From assembly GCA_003586115.2 (NCBI GenBank), contig QVOM02000070.1, positions 1,508,189 to 1,572,188 on the forward strand: 64,000 bases of DNA, given 5' to 3'. Made by a program: the position numbers and the translations under genes. The stretch comes from Salvator merianae (taxonomy: Eukaryota; Chordata; Lepidosauria; Squamata; Teiidae). Below are positions 48,116-58,591 of this stretch, in pieces. The notes below the pieces were generated by a model, which saw nothing but the letters and a program-made list of their open reading frames with translations, had not been told where the DNA came from and ran no database searches. Within the stretch, counting starts at the first letter, position 1. Each line of letters begins with the position of its first letter.

Positions 48116-48266
48116 TAAGGGTGGGTGTTTGGAACCCGCAGGAAGGGGGCGATTGCTGTTATCGGGGCCTCCAGGCCTCCGTACTGCTGCTGCAACAGTA
48201 CAAAGGCCTGGAGGTCCCACGAACAGTGATTGCCCCCTTCCTGCAGGTTCCAAACACCCGCCCTTA
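48116..48266. repeat. GC-rich inverted repeat: 70-bp arms, 11-bp loop
   Basis: The left arm 48116-48185 (TAAGGGTGGGTGTTTGGAAC...) pairs with the right arm 48197-48266 with about ten mismatches, around the loop GCTGCTGCAAC. It is CpG-richer than its surroundings. It may be the core of a MITE, but I see no outer termini or target duplication. Confidence 0.7.
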
Positions 48267-48607
48267 CAGTGACGGGCCGCGGCTGGAAGCAAAATGGTGT
48301 CCGCTCACACACAGAGAAAACACTGTTGGTGAAAGATCCTCATCAGTGTCTGGACATCATGGCCACATAATTTCAACAACAGAACTCAACCATCTGCCAT
48401 ATACTAGGTGTTTCTAGCAATATCTAGGTTGGGTTACCTACTCATCATCAGCAATCATTTTTGATCCGCTACGGAATGAAAGCCTCCTCAAGCTTCTTCC
48501 GTCATTCCCAGTCCTTGGCAGTTCTTCTCCTGAATTTACTGGCATGCTTTTAATTTCATCCATCCATTTTTCACAGGGGCGGGTCTTTGGTCCTTTCTGG
48601 TCCCTTT

Positions 48608-49095
48608 GGGCCTGTTTGCACTTAGCAAATGGTACGTTTCAGGATGCTTGCTAGAATGCAGGATCCGCACTTGCGAACAGCCCCAGCTGACCTGAAATCT
48701 ACCAAAGCCCACCTGATGCTTACCTGAATCCAACCAGCTGTGGTCAACTAAATTGCAATCTCCAACCCGACCTGCATGATCAGATGAGGATCAGGAGCAG
48801 GGTTGCCCAGGTGCAGTCTGCCAGTTTGTACCCCAGTTTGGACCTTGGGGTCGAGACCCTGGTGGCCTTTTTGGACACAGATTTGAACACAGACCCTCTG
48901 TGTTCGAACGCAGACCCTCTGGGTTCAAACACAGCTACCGAACTAGTGCGATCCCATTCGCACTATGTCCAGCACTGGTTGACTTGCAGAGTGTTCCAGT
49001 GCTGACAGATGCAAAGACCTCTCTCCCTACCCGAACCTGACTGGCCCAAACTGTGTTAGTTAGACTGTTAAACTGTCGTAAGTGTGAACAGGCTC
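48608..49095. mobile_element. Family A-type element, 488 bp
   Basis: It begins GGGCCTGTTTGCACTTAGCA and ends TAAGTGTGAACAGGCTC. The interior differs from other copies and includes a direct repeat, ACAGACCCTCTGTGTTCGAA / GCAGACCCTCTGGGTTCAAA. Confidence 0.5.
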
Positions 49096-49161
49096 TAGGT
49101 ATCCAGTTGAGCGTTGCTGCTGCCTACTGGTCTTCAGTTTTTTTCTTTTATCAGTGCCTTG

Positions 49162-51006
49162 TGTAGCCATCAGTTACCCAGAATTGTAGCCCTGCCATAA
49201 AAAGAGCACATAACTATATACAGATTGACATGTATTCCATGAAATATAATGATAGGTTTCAAATACAGGGAAACTGATCAGGATCCTGGACCCTGTAGAA
49301 TTGCTTGCTGTCTGCAAAATGTACCAACATTTCCCCTTCAGCTCTTGAAGAAGCTCAGGAAATTACACGTTAATGGTTAACCAAAGACTGGTCAAGTATC
49401 TAGTCCTATTGTTCAAACCTACATCTTGAGAACTTCCCATTAAGAATGCAAACAGCACAATTTAAGCTCATCAAACGGTGTAGTTGTCTGTTTATCTCTC
49501 TACGTGACCAAACACACTTCTTTGCTCAACTAAAAGGAATTTTGCTCCTTTTTCTACTTGGAAAAGGAATATAAACATTCAGGTTTTTCTATTAGGAATT
49601 AGAGAGGAAGGAGAAGAAACATTAGAGAGCAGAAGAAACATTAGAGAGAGAGCGAAGAAGATGAAGAAACACACAAGAAGTCAGGAAGAACGATAATCTA
49701 TCTCAGCCCCATTTTCCCTGGCTGAGAGCTGCTTTTACCTCCCTCCCGAAATGGAGAGGGAACAGATTTTTTGAAGGAGCTGCTTGATCCTACTGCTTGC
49801 TTGTAGGGATGTGCACGAAGCCACTTTCCCCTCTTTGCTTTGCAGTGTGCGCGCTGACAGACTGGGGGGGGGGGAATGAGAGAGAGCGCGATCGGAAAGA
49901 GAGAAATCAAGGCGAAGGGAAGACCTTCGCCTTGATTTCTCTCTTTCCGGTCGTGCAGCGCTCTCTCATTCCCCCCCCCCTAGTCTGTCAGTGTGCGCGC
50001 TGACAGACATGGGGGGGAATGAGAGACAGCGATCGGAAATGGAGAAAAATCAATGCCGAATCCGATCGCTAAAGTTAAGTGCTGCCTGTCACAGAGGCAG
50101 CACTACTTTAGCGATCGGATTCAGCATTGCTTTTCTGACGTTTCCGATCGGTCTCCCTCTTTTAGGCTGCGTGAAGCTTCTACGCTCCGATGCAGGAGCT
50201 TCTCGTGGCCAAAAACAGGGAGCTCGCGGCAAATGGCGAAGGTCTCGAAGGTCGCCGGGACCTTCGCCATTCGCATTCGCGAGCCCCTTTTGTCTTTGCA
50301 TTTCGCGCGAAGATGGTGGAAACGCCATCTTTGCGCGAAATTCGAAGTGCACGAAGCTTCGTGCACATCCCTACTTGCTTGCAGTTTCCTTTATTTTCCT
50401 TTTTGAGCTGATTTCACTTAAAGAGGAATTCCATATCTCTCTCCATGCCCCTTGGCAAAAGAGCTGTTTTTTTTCTAAAGGAGTAAGGGGTGCCTCTGCC
50501 TCTTCCCATTCTCTGATTTTTAACCCATTTTTGCCTGCAAGAAACCTATGCATCTTTCCCCCCAAATTTCCCTTTTTGGCATGATGAAGATTTACCTGGA
50601 GAAGACTACAGATGGGTGAGATTTACCCTTAAGCTTCTCCCAGACTCTCTCTCTTTCTTCCCCCCCCTTCTCCCCCTTTTACACACACTAAATAGGTCTC
50701 CTTACTTAGTTTGGAGCCAAGCCTTTTTCTTTTCCTTTTCCAAATGCCAAACTACCTATGCTACCTATGAAACTGGCTGATTCTAACAAATTACATTGTT
50801 TATTGCTATTTCTTTGGATTTCAATCTTTTTCCTGGGTTCTAATAAAGATGCACCGTTCTTTTCAAGGACTACCTCCTCTTTATTTGCATTTTCTGAGTC
50901 AGTTTAGTGTCATTAAAACCTGCCCTGAAAAATTGATTCCTCAAAAAGTTTAGTGCCTGGGACACTAATCTCCCCAAAACATTTCCCCCAGAGCACGGTT
51001 GTAACA
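49162..51006 (+). mobile_element. Solo LTR interrupted by a hAT-like insertion
   Basis: Sister of 42524-43880. It starts TGTAGCCATC, ends TGTAACA and is flanked by CTTG (49158-49161, 51007-51010). Without the 570-bp insertion and its 8-bp duplication it is about 1267 bp. TATAAA lies near 49570-49575 and AATAAA at 50842-50847. The two LTRs have different target duplications, so they are independent integrations rather than a segmental duplication. Confidence 0.8.
49804..50373. mobile_element. hAT-like foldback element with four tandem hairpins
   Basis: 570 bp with termini TAGGGATGTGCACGAAGC and its exact inverse, flanked by an 8-bp CTTGCTTG duplication (49796-49803, 50374-50381). 8-bp duplications and TAGGG termini fit the hAT superfamily. 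Inside are four consecutive hairpins at about 49854-49990, 50030-50150, 50218-50286 and 50300-50343, then a perfect 20-bp palindrome at 50348-50367. It is much richer in CpG and GATCG motifs than the host LTR. Frames of up to 197 codons across it are by-products of the hairpins. No transposase is encoded, so it would need a factor supplied in trans. Confidence 0.85.
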
Positions 51007-51327
51007 CTTGCCAATCCATGCCACACCAGTTTGGCCAGCTTCAGGCAAGCCAAAGAGCTCCATCGATGACTTTTGCATGGAGCCAGCCCCACCATTCAAA
51101 GAAATGCAGTCGTAAAGACCAGCAGGGAAGAGGTGAGGCTCCAACAGGAATCTTTCCTATAATCTCCCCCAAACAGTTTTTGATCTGCTACAGAGCAAAC
51201 ACATCTTGGGAAGATGAAAGGAATACTTCCATTTGGTTCCTTGCTCCTTCCTTCTTAGAAGCCGCTGCTGCTGAAGAGGTTAGGAAGATGTGGAAGCCAC
51301 TGCAGTATTGTAACTTGCTGACATCCT

Positions 51328-51425
51328 GGGCATTTTCTCACTTGCCACCTTAGAATGGGATAATGATCCCATTCTAAGGCGGTATTGACCAGGCAGTGTG
51401 AACAGTGGTCCACACTGAGTGGTCA
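51328..51425. mobile_element. Short family A remnant with terminal palindrome
   Basis: It contains GGGCATTTTCTCACTTGCCA and the hairpin CCTTAGAATGGGATAATGATCCCATTCTAAGG, given here as positions 51348-51379. The same hairpin motif recurs near 10508, 58048 and 62770. Confidence 0.5.
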
Positions 51426-51786
51426 TAATCTGCACTACAACCAGGCCACCAGCATTCATGATGTGGATGCTGCTAGCCTTGCTGGTGCTTTACCATGGCA
51501 TGCAACTTAAGCTGCAAACCTAGCACAGTAAATTCTGACCACCACTAGAGACACGCACAGAACAGATTTGGTATTTTGTTCTGGCCACAGAATTACAAGC
51601 AAAGAGTCCCAAATGTTCTGTAGGAACAGCTAGACAACCAGTTATTCCAATGAAACACTTGGAAAGTTCTCATTATTCCAGCCATAGGGGAGAATGGAGG
51701 AATTGTGTAGAATCCTTTCTTCCTATGGAACCCAGAAGTGGGTTGAATAGTATAGTGGGTATTATAGTGTCACCCAAGCCACAAAT

Positions 51787-51992
51787 GGGGAGTGGCTATA
51801 ACTCAGTGAAAGAGCAAATGGACCAAAAAGCAGAGGGTTGCTGGTTCGATCCCCAGGCTCTGCCTGGAAGTAGGCAGTGGCAAACCACTTCTGCATCTCT
51901 GCCAAGAAAGCTGCATAGAGGTGCCCATGAAGGTGTCCATGCAGCAAACTAGGAGCTGGCCACAACTTGGTGGAGCCCAACAACAACAAAAC
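51787..51992 (+). mobile_element. tRNA-derived SINE with (CAA)n tail
   Basis: It has an A-box-like region TGGCTATAACTCAGTG, a B box GGTTCGATCCC at about 51842-51852, the body GTGGCAAACCACTTCTGCA, and the end CAACAACAACAAAA. It is not a functional tRNA: the anticodon arm is not well formed and the sequence continues into a SINE body. Confidence 0.65.
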
Positions 51993-52916
51993 CACAAATG
52001 AAGTTGTCTATCAGGTAAACTTTTAAGGAAATGATGTAAATTGAAATTTTCTTTGGCATCTCAAGTCTCCAATATGTCTAGGTTCTTGACTCTCTATGGT
52101 GCATAATCTTTTTTGGCTGGCCTGGTGGCTAAACTCTCTAGCCTCTTTGGTGTCTACAGGTTTTTTAAAAAATTAAACACATTCAGCAATGATACTTCAG
52201 GAGATAAAGGTCAACGGAATCATAGTAACTCTAAAAATACAAGACAGCAATTTCAAGGTGAGGTTCAGAGAGTTCAAAGCAAAGCTTCCAGCTGGAGCCT
52301 CATCTTGCAGTTTTTAACCCATGGATCCCAAGGTGCAAGTGGTAGATGTCTCCTGTCCATAAAACCAATGATGTTCGGCAGCATTTTTAACCATGGTTGA
52401 CCCAGATGGACTGATGGCATGACCATCAGAGATGTCTAAAATATTTTTTCTCCAGAATTAGCTGCATCAACCTTTTAGATAGCCCTGAGAACAGTCAGTA
52501 GCATAACATAATTTGGATAACCCCAACACCCCTACAGGTCAGGACTTATACAGCATATGCTGGTATCTTATAACATGTCTATCATGTGTGATTCTTCATT
52601 AATCAGGTGCAAAATACCTGTAAAAATCCTAAGATGCAATAAGAATACAATTGCAGAGTTCTTGGTGATACAGTAGGAGAAGACAGTCTATACAGCATCT
52701 CTATTAGACGCTACTGTATTTTCAGAGTTAGACCAGAGACATTCTCTGCTGTTGTGTAAAAGGAAATTCTCTGCAGACTCTATTATGTTTCCCTATTGCC
52801 CAATCAAGTTTTTTTTTTAATCGAGACAGAACATTTGAGTAGGAAAGGAAACTTTGTCTAATCTCCTTATCAGTTACTGCAGTCAAACATCTCTCTCCAG
52901 CATCTGAATTTGTCAG

Positions 52917-53280
52917 TTACAAATATGGGCCTTTCTCAGTGCATCTGGACCACAGGAGGTCCTCTAGAGCTGATCATGGCAAGGCTCACTCTGGAACAGC
53001 ATCATCTGTATGATGTCACTTTTCCAGCTCAGACCCTGCACAGGCCCCAAAGTTCACAGGACCTTTGGGGTGGGATCCTGAGGGGTGTGACGACTGGAAA
53101 TGAAAGTTCCCTATTTTGGTGGTGCAATATGGTATGACACCAAAATGGGTTCCTCTGGAAATCGGAACACAGAGGCGTGCATCTTCTGCATGTCTCCATG
53201 TTCTCGATTAGGCCCTGTTAGTTGAGGTCCACCAATGATCCAGATCAGGGGGCTCCTGGTCTGCTTTGTGCTCCATCTTG
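52917..53280. mobile_element. Family B element
   Basis: It contains GGAACAGCATCATCTGTATG, CAGGACCTTTGGGGTGGGAT and CACCAATGATCCAGATCAGG, shared with 28796-29255 and 60354-60859. Confidence 0.45.
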
Positions 53281-53304
53281 TGAGGTTGGAGCATACTAGT
53301 CGTC

Positions 53305-53315
53305 ACATATATATA

Positions 53316-53353
<38 letters not shown>
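53305..53353 (+). repeat. (AT)n(GT)n microsatellite
   Basis: A short AT run passes into about 20 GT units and adjoins the minus-strand L1 poly-A end. Confidence 0.9.
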
Positions 53354-53359
<6 letters not shown>

Positions 53360-53361
53360 GA

Positions 53362-54160
53362 TTTTTTTAAAATTTTATTTATACAAAATGAAATGACAAA
53401 AATAATAGATCATAGCAACAACAACAAGAAAAATAGTGCTCCCTTGATAAAAAATAATATATTCTTCTATATATTCTTCTATAAAAAGAATACATATTGA
53501 AAAAGAGAGAGATAGAGAGAAAACAATAACTACTACACCACCACCACACTACCCAACTTCACTTTGTCCACACTGGTTGACAACTTCTAGATTATTTCTT
53601 CCATCTTTCTCTTTCATTTTAGCTGTACCAAAGAGTTAGTCTTGTTATTTCGTCTCTCAGTTCTTCCAGAGCTTGGGGTCTTGTGAAAAATACAATAAAT
53701 CTTTCCATTTTTATTCTGTTTTAGAAAGCAATTTCATATCTTGACTTTTAAATCTTATTTCCCACATTTTATCAAATTAAATCTTACCATTTTTCCTGTG
53801 TTTTAGAAAGCAATTTCATATCTTGACTTTTAAATCTTATTTCCCACATTTTATCAATCTATATCATTCCATTACGTATCAGTTATCTAATGACCATTTA
53901 TTATTTTCCCTCCATCCCAATACAGTTGTTGATTGTGCTGTATATATCATGTGAGCAAATAAATACTGTTTTTTCTCCCTTATTTTCCCTGTTGTCACAT
54001 TAAAATATCCTTAGTTCAGGTGATAAATTCAAATTTATATTTAAAATTTCATTAATTTTATTTTGAATATCTCTCCAAAACAGTTTAATGATATCACATT
54101 CCCACCAAAGGTGGAAATATGGACCTCCCTGTCCACGCCCATGCCAGCATTGCGGTGGCA
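53362..54160 (-). mobile_element. L1-like LINE ORF2 C-terminus and 3' UTR
   Basis: The minus strand encodes YFHLWWECDIIKLFWRDI, matching the conserved HxxWxC region near the end of L1-type ORF2, then continues to an A-rich end at 53362. A tandem duplication of about 82 bp lies at 53717-53856. Confidence 0.75.
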
Positions 54161-54604
54161 TCGTAGATATGCAAATAGATAAATATATCTGGCTCACAGC
54201 CCATGTTCATCTTTTGCCAATCCTCCATAACAATGTGCTAGTGCTGAATGTGGCAAACAGTGAGTATAAACATACTTGCCCAAGACCTGTGCGCTGATTA
54301 GCCAGAGGAGAAGATTCTTGCCTATCTCTGTTAGTACAGTAATTTCTTTCATGTCCAGAGAAAGAACAACTTGTGTCCACACCAAAGAGCTGGCATGGTG
54401 TCTATTCTCCCTTCCATTTGCTGTCACTCCCCAAATTAATTCTCAGATGATGGAAGGGAATGCTTCTAAATGCACACCAGACTGCCAAACAAAGAAGGGT
54501 CAAGCCATTTCAGTCTCCAAGTCTCCTGGACCCATGGCAAGGGCAACCCTACCCTACAGGTAAGTCTCTTTAGAGTGCCATGAGGCCACCCCCATTGTGG
54601 GAGT

Positions 54605-54765
54605 TATCCAGACATCACTTACTTGGTCCACTATATTTGGATATTCTGGAATAAAATATGGATATTCCAGAATATCCATGCTTTATTTTGGAATACCCAA
54701 GTATAACTAAGTGATGTCTGGATACCACCCTGGAATACCCAGAATAAGTAAGTGATGTCTGGATA
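54605..54765. mobile_element. Family D foldback plus duplicated right arm
   Basis: TATCCAGACATCACTTAC at the left pairs with AAGTGATGTCTGGATA at 54709-54724. A second right arm, GTAAGTGATGTCTGGATACC, follows at about 54747-54766 within a direct repeat. The centre has the ATATTCTGGAATAAAATATG / GATATTCCAGAATATCC hairpin. Confidence 0.6.
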
Positions 54766-55647
54766 CCACCCTGGTTACCAAGTGGACATGCGCAGTGGCC
54801 AGGAGTCAAAGACCAACACCACAGTGGGGATCACTGCCACAGGCTGAAAATGCAGCAGACTTCCATGTGCACTTCCAGTGTGCAGCAGAAATTCTGGGCT
54901 GTGCTTTTTGGTTGTTGGGAGTGGTGTCCTCCAGGGTAACACATGGTCTGAAACCCATGCATATAACCCCAAGGTGGCAACTTCACGTAGAGGCACAGAT
55001 CCTGCACTGATGTAGATGAAGCCTTACATTTGATCACATCGGAGTGGGATTAGATTGCAAAGTTCTCAGACATTAGCAAAATCCACATGTGCTGTAGGGT
55101 GCAAACAAAGGACATCACTGCTGGGCTGGAGTGCTTTCTTTGGTCCAGAAGCAGGGTGGACACCCATCCTCTCAGTACTACATTCTGACTTTGAAGTTTC
55201 CATGTGGAGACATTTTGCCAGACACTGGAAATAGCTTCAGAAGTCAGTCATTTTCAGAGCCTCCTGGGATGCCTCAGGACTCCAGTGCAGGATGTAGGTT
55301 GGTCCTGCCACCATCATCCTTCTTTATAGCAGCAGAAGGAGCAAACCTGGTCTGCACCATTGTTGCGAGTGGGTTTTTTTCATTTTTCAAGTGGAGCACT
55401 CCAAGGAGCAGATTCTGCCCCCAGGAGCACACTGATGGCAAGCAGTCCCTGTATTCCAGGCTCTCTTTTGGCAAGTCATAATGTGCCGTCACCATGCAAC
55501 AGACCATTTTTGTGTTGCCCCTTTGGACCATGCAGATCTTTCCTCGGAATATGAACAATTTTGCTTCAGACACTCGCATATTAATCTTTCATGGTTCGAT
55601 TTCCAGTTCAGAATTTATGCCACACTTGATTGATGGCTACTAGAACT

Positions 55648-55850
55648 GATGCCTCAGTACTGCCTCCACGTTGGAGAGACAGGCAGGAAGCCTCTAAAGA
55701 CCATTTGTAGAGAGTCAAGAGCAGGTGAAGATTTTGCCTTTGCTTTCTGCTTGAGATGCCCAGAAGCAATTGGTGGCCCACTATGTGAGATGGAAGGCTG
55801 GACTAGATGGACTGAGGCCCAATCCAGCAGGGATCCTCTTATGGTCTTAT
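55648..55850 (+). mobile_element. CR1/L3-like LINE 3' fragment
   Basis: It contains CCCAGAAGCAATTGGTGGCC, AAGGCTGGACTAGATGGACT and CCAATCCAGCAGGGATCC, ending TCTTATGGTCTTATGA. It lies just downstream of the distal FFAR2-like stop codon and may be part of its 3' UTR. Confidence 0.6.
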
Positions 55851-56070
55851 GATTTTGAGAAATAGTAAATATTTGTTTTAGGCATTTTTGACAGCAGAAG
55901 TAGCCAGCACTGTACCTCCAGATGTTGCTGAACTTCAACTTCCTTCCTATTGGAAATGTTGGCTGGGACTGAAGATAAATGAATGTTAGCAACATCTGGG
56001 AGGCTACATGCTTGTCACTCTTGTTTTGCAGTTAAATGAGTTGATCTGTGCAGTGAATTTGTGCAAGGGT

Positions 56071-57090
56071 TCAGTCTTCTGAGCTTTTCTTACAAACAAT
56101 GGAGTTGCCTCCCGTTGCCAAACTATTTGGGAGATTTGAAGCAGATAGGTTCCCTACTTCATCTTTTGCTTTAGAAGTCTCATAGCAATGGAGACATCTT
56201 GGGGATACAATAACTGGGAATCTGCAGCCCAGGGAAGGATGGCAAGTAACAAAGGTCCGTTGGATGGTTGTGGTGGAGAAGAAGAAGATGATAGGATCCA
56301 AGGTGGTGTTGAGGGAGGTAAGGAAGAAGGTCTCCACTCTCCAGGAAGGACTCTGTTTCTCAAAAAATCCCACAATGTGAGATATATTGTAGGGTGCAAA
56401 GGCAATGACAAAGTTGAGCAGGGTGACCACTGCTAGACCCACTGCCCGTTGCTTTCTGTGGGAAGGGATGTTGGGCATGGAGGTGAGGATCCAGACCACG
56501 TTGACGTAGCAGAAGCAGGTGATGATGAAAGGGAGGCAGAAGAGCACGAGGCAGATTTCGAGCCGCAATGGAAGGAGGATGTGCAGCTGGCTAAGAGAAA
56601 ATGTCTCGAAGCATGTGGAAAAGTTGTCAACCTTCACAGAGGTGGTGTTGTGGTATTCAACCACATAGATGACAGTGGCACAGTGAGAGCAGGTGAGCAG
56701 CCAGAAGAAAACGCTAGCCAAGATTGCATAGAGTGGCTTGCGATGCAACTTGTACTTGACAGGAAAGGCAACGCAGAGGTAGCGCTCCACACTGATGCCC
56801 ATGAGGAAGAGTGTGCTGAGATAGATGCTGCTGTAGAAGCAGAAGTTGGTGAGGGGGCAAAGGAAGGCAGGGAGAGGCCACGTCATGTCCAGGGCAACCT
56901 CCATCATCTTGAAGGGCAGAAAAAGCAGGCAGAGGAGGTCAGACACGGTCAAGTTGAGCAAAAGGATGTCCATGGTGGTTGGCTTCTGGGACATTTTCCT
57001 CAGAAAGGCAGAACAGGCCAAGAGGTTGGAAGGAAGACCAGCCAGGAAGCAGAAGGTATATACTGCAAGAGCAACAGTTTTCACGACCAT
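56071..57090 (-). CDS. FFAR2: Free fatty acid receptor 2-like (GPR43-like), distal copy
   Basis: Class A GPCR of 339 residues, paralogous to the copy at 29638-30660, with near-identical stretches such as FYSSIYLSTLFLMGISVERY. ERY lies at 102-104. The ligand residues H136, R176, H238 and R251 correspond to human FFAR2 H140, R180, H242 and R255. The disulphide pair is C78-C160, and sequons are N148-TT and N156-FS. TM6 enters with RAVGLAVVTLLNF, identical to human FFAR2 over that stretch. ECL2 differs from the other copy: CFETFSLSQL keeps a Glu next to the aromatic residue, as in human FFAR2 (CYENF). TM2 contains DILLLNLTVSDLL, resembling FFAR3. The cytoplasmic tail is Cys- and Ser-rich (CLHCYETSKAK) and unrelated to that of the other copy. 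No frameshift or premature stop is present, so both copies look functional. Assignment to FFAR2 rather than FFAR3 is from motif comparison, not a tree. Confidence 0.88.
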   Translation of the reverse strand: MVVKTVALAVYTFCFLAGLPSNLLACSAFLRKMSQKPTTMDILLLNLTVSDLLCLLFLPFKMMEVALDMTWPLPAFLCPLTNFCFYSSIYLSTLFLMGISVERYLCVAFPVKYKLHRKPLYAILASVFFWLLTCSHCATVIYVVEYHNTTSVKVDNFSTCFETFSLSQLHILLPLRLEICLVLFCLPFIITCFCYVNVVWILTSMPNIPSHRKQRAVGLAVVTLLNFVIAFAPYNISHIVGFFEKQSPSWRVETFFLTSLNTTLDPIIFFFSTTTIQRTFVTCHPSLGCRFPVIVSPRCLHCYETSKAKDEVGNLSASNLPNSLATGGNSIVCKKSSED

Positions 57091-57101
57091 CTTCCTCAGG
57101 T

Positions 57102-57121
57102 CTATAAAGAAAGGAATAAAG
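57102..57121 (-). other. Splice acceptor 10 nt before the distal FFAR2-like ATG
   Basis: On the minus strand TTTATTCCTTTCTTTATAG precedes ACCTGAGGAAG-ATG. As in the proximal copy, the CDS exon seems to start just before the ATG, implying a spliced non-coding leader further right. This is consistent with duplication of the gene together with its 5' intron boundary. Confidence 0.65.
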
Positions 57122-57344
57122 AATGATACATTAAATAGACCACCAGTAGCTCTCTTTCTATACTAGTGTGATGTAAGAGCCATTGCATTAGAGCAATCCA
57201 TTTCTGCTGATGGTGAAAAGGCATTGACTGTGTTTTCTGGTGTGCTGCCAAACCTATTGGCTGTTTTTGTGCTTCTGTTTTACCAGAGAAAAGTGTAGTG
57301 ACTGCTCAGTCTCTTTTCTTTCCATGGCAAGTTCCCACTATACC

Positions 57345-57702
57345 TTTTTCCAGGTTTTTGATCGCTCCTTGAGAATGATCAAGTAGGACAAACTGACAAA
57401 TTTACTAAGGGATAAAACTATGTCAGACTTCATTAAGAACTGGCAACCCTTCATTGACTGTTTACAGACATCAGAGAAAGAACTACCATTGGCAGGCTTG
57501 AAGAATGATGGGTAACAAAGACATTGGGACACTAAAAGAATGAACAAGAGGAGCGGAAGGTTAAAGATACCAATCAACCTTTCAGAAGAAGAACAAAAGT
57601 AATCAATTAGCAGTAAAGTGTAAATGGTATCAATTGCTGTTTTTAGAATAGCTTTATGTAAGAAGAGGTTTTATATTTAATAAAAATTCAATTGAAAAAA
57701 AG
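57345..57702 (+). mobile_element. L1-like LINE 3' end, plus strand
   Basis: The translation [19 protein letters not shown] continues QPFIDCLQTSEKELP, the L1-type ORF2 C-terminus. A 3' UTR follows with AATAAA near 57679 and a short A-run. It has the orientation opposite to the L1 pieces at 39590, 46978 and 53362. It lies upstream of the distal FFAR2-like gene. Confidence 0.7.
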
Positions 57703-57916
57703 AGAACAATCAAGTTGGAGTTTGTATGCTTGCTTCAGAAAAAGCTGATTAGGCTACATTCATGGGTAGCAAAAAAAGTGTCTTAAAAGCACTTTAGAGA
57801 GTGGTGTGTGAACAATCTCATCTGCAAGCCATCTCTAAGCCATCCCCCAGGCTGCCTTCACACATAGTAAAAAATGTGACTTAAAAGCACCTTAGACTTA
57901 GTAGCATGTGGTCCTT

Positions 57917-58083
57917 GGGCCTATTTGCACTTGCAACTAGCAAGCATCAAGGATTGGGTACGGCTACTGGCGTTCGGTAGCCAGCTTCAGGTAAGTCCGT
58001 AGGCCCCATAGTGTGGACAGTGGTCGCACTTTGGGGTCAATTCCACCTTATCCCATTCTAAGGTGGAAGGTGTGAATAGGTCC
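57917..58083. mobile_element. Short family A element, 167 bp
   Basis: It starts GGGCCTATTTGCACTTGCAA and ends AAGGTGTGAATAGGTCC. It keeps only subterminal motifs (CTAGCAAGCATC, ACCTTATCCCATTCTAAGGT), an internally deleted form of the longer copies. Confidence 0.6.
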
Positions 58084-58591
58084 TTTGTGTTCTCATCCCA
58101 GCTCTAATCCTTGTTTGCTAGCCTAGAATGTCCATAAGAGGGAACAGGGGCAGACAGTGAGCCATCTCTCTTTCTGTAAGCTACTGATCCTATCCATGCC
58201 TTCCTGTGATCCAGATCAGTGGGCTGTGCTAATCCAGAACCACTGATCTGAATCATTATCAGGTAAGTGCACAAAGGGCCAAAGACTTCCAGTGCTAAAA
58301 ACTTTGAGCTACTTCTAGAACCAGTGACAATAAAGCCAATATATGCGAACAAAACAAAATAAAAGCCTAGCACTTTCCATTAATAGCTGTAAGTGATACA
58401 TTTACCACCAGAATTCAGTCCAGTTCAGAAATGTAGCCATTTTTTTTTTTTTGCTCACACCATCGCTACAAGAAAACTGTCCCGAGAGCTACTATAACTG
58501 TATTCAAGCACTACACTTATTTTACTCAGACTGTGAATATTTATATCTTATCACTGAATTTTTTCATCTGTAGTTTGGGGTTTGAACGATA

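Noticed and set aside
49991..50584. 197-codon open frame (+) and several overlapping frames
   Set aside because: It spans the hairpins of the hAT-like element and runs into the LTR. Frames occur on both strands because the sequence is palindromic; no domain is visible.
51787..51865. tRNA gene
   Set aside because: The A and B boxes are present, but the cloverleaf is poor and the sequence continues into a SINE body with a CAA tail.
56449..57126. 225-codon open frame on the plus strand
   Set aside because: It is antisense to the distal FFAR2-like CDS; the Glu/Val-rich translation is a shadow of transmembrane codons.
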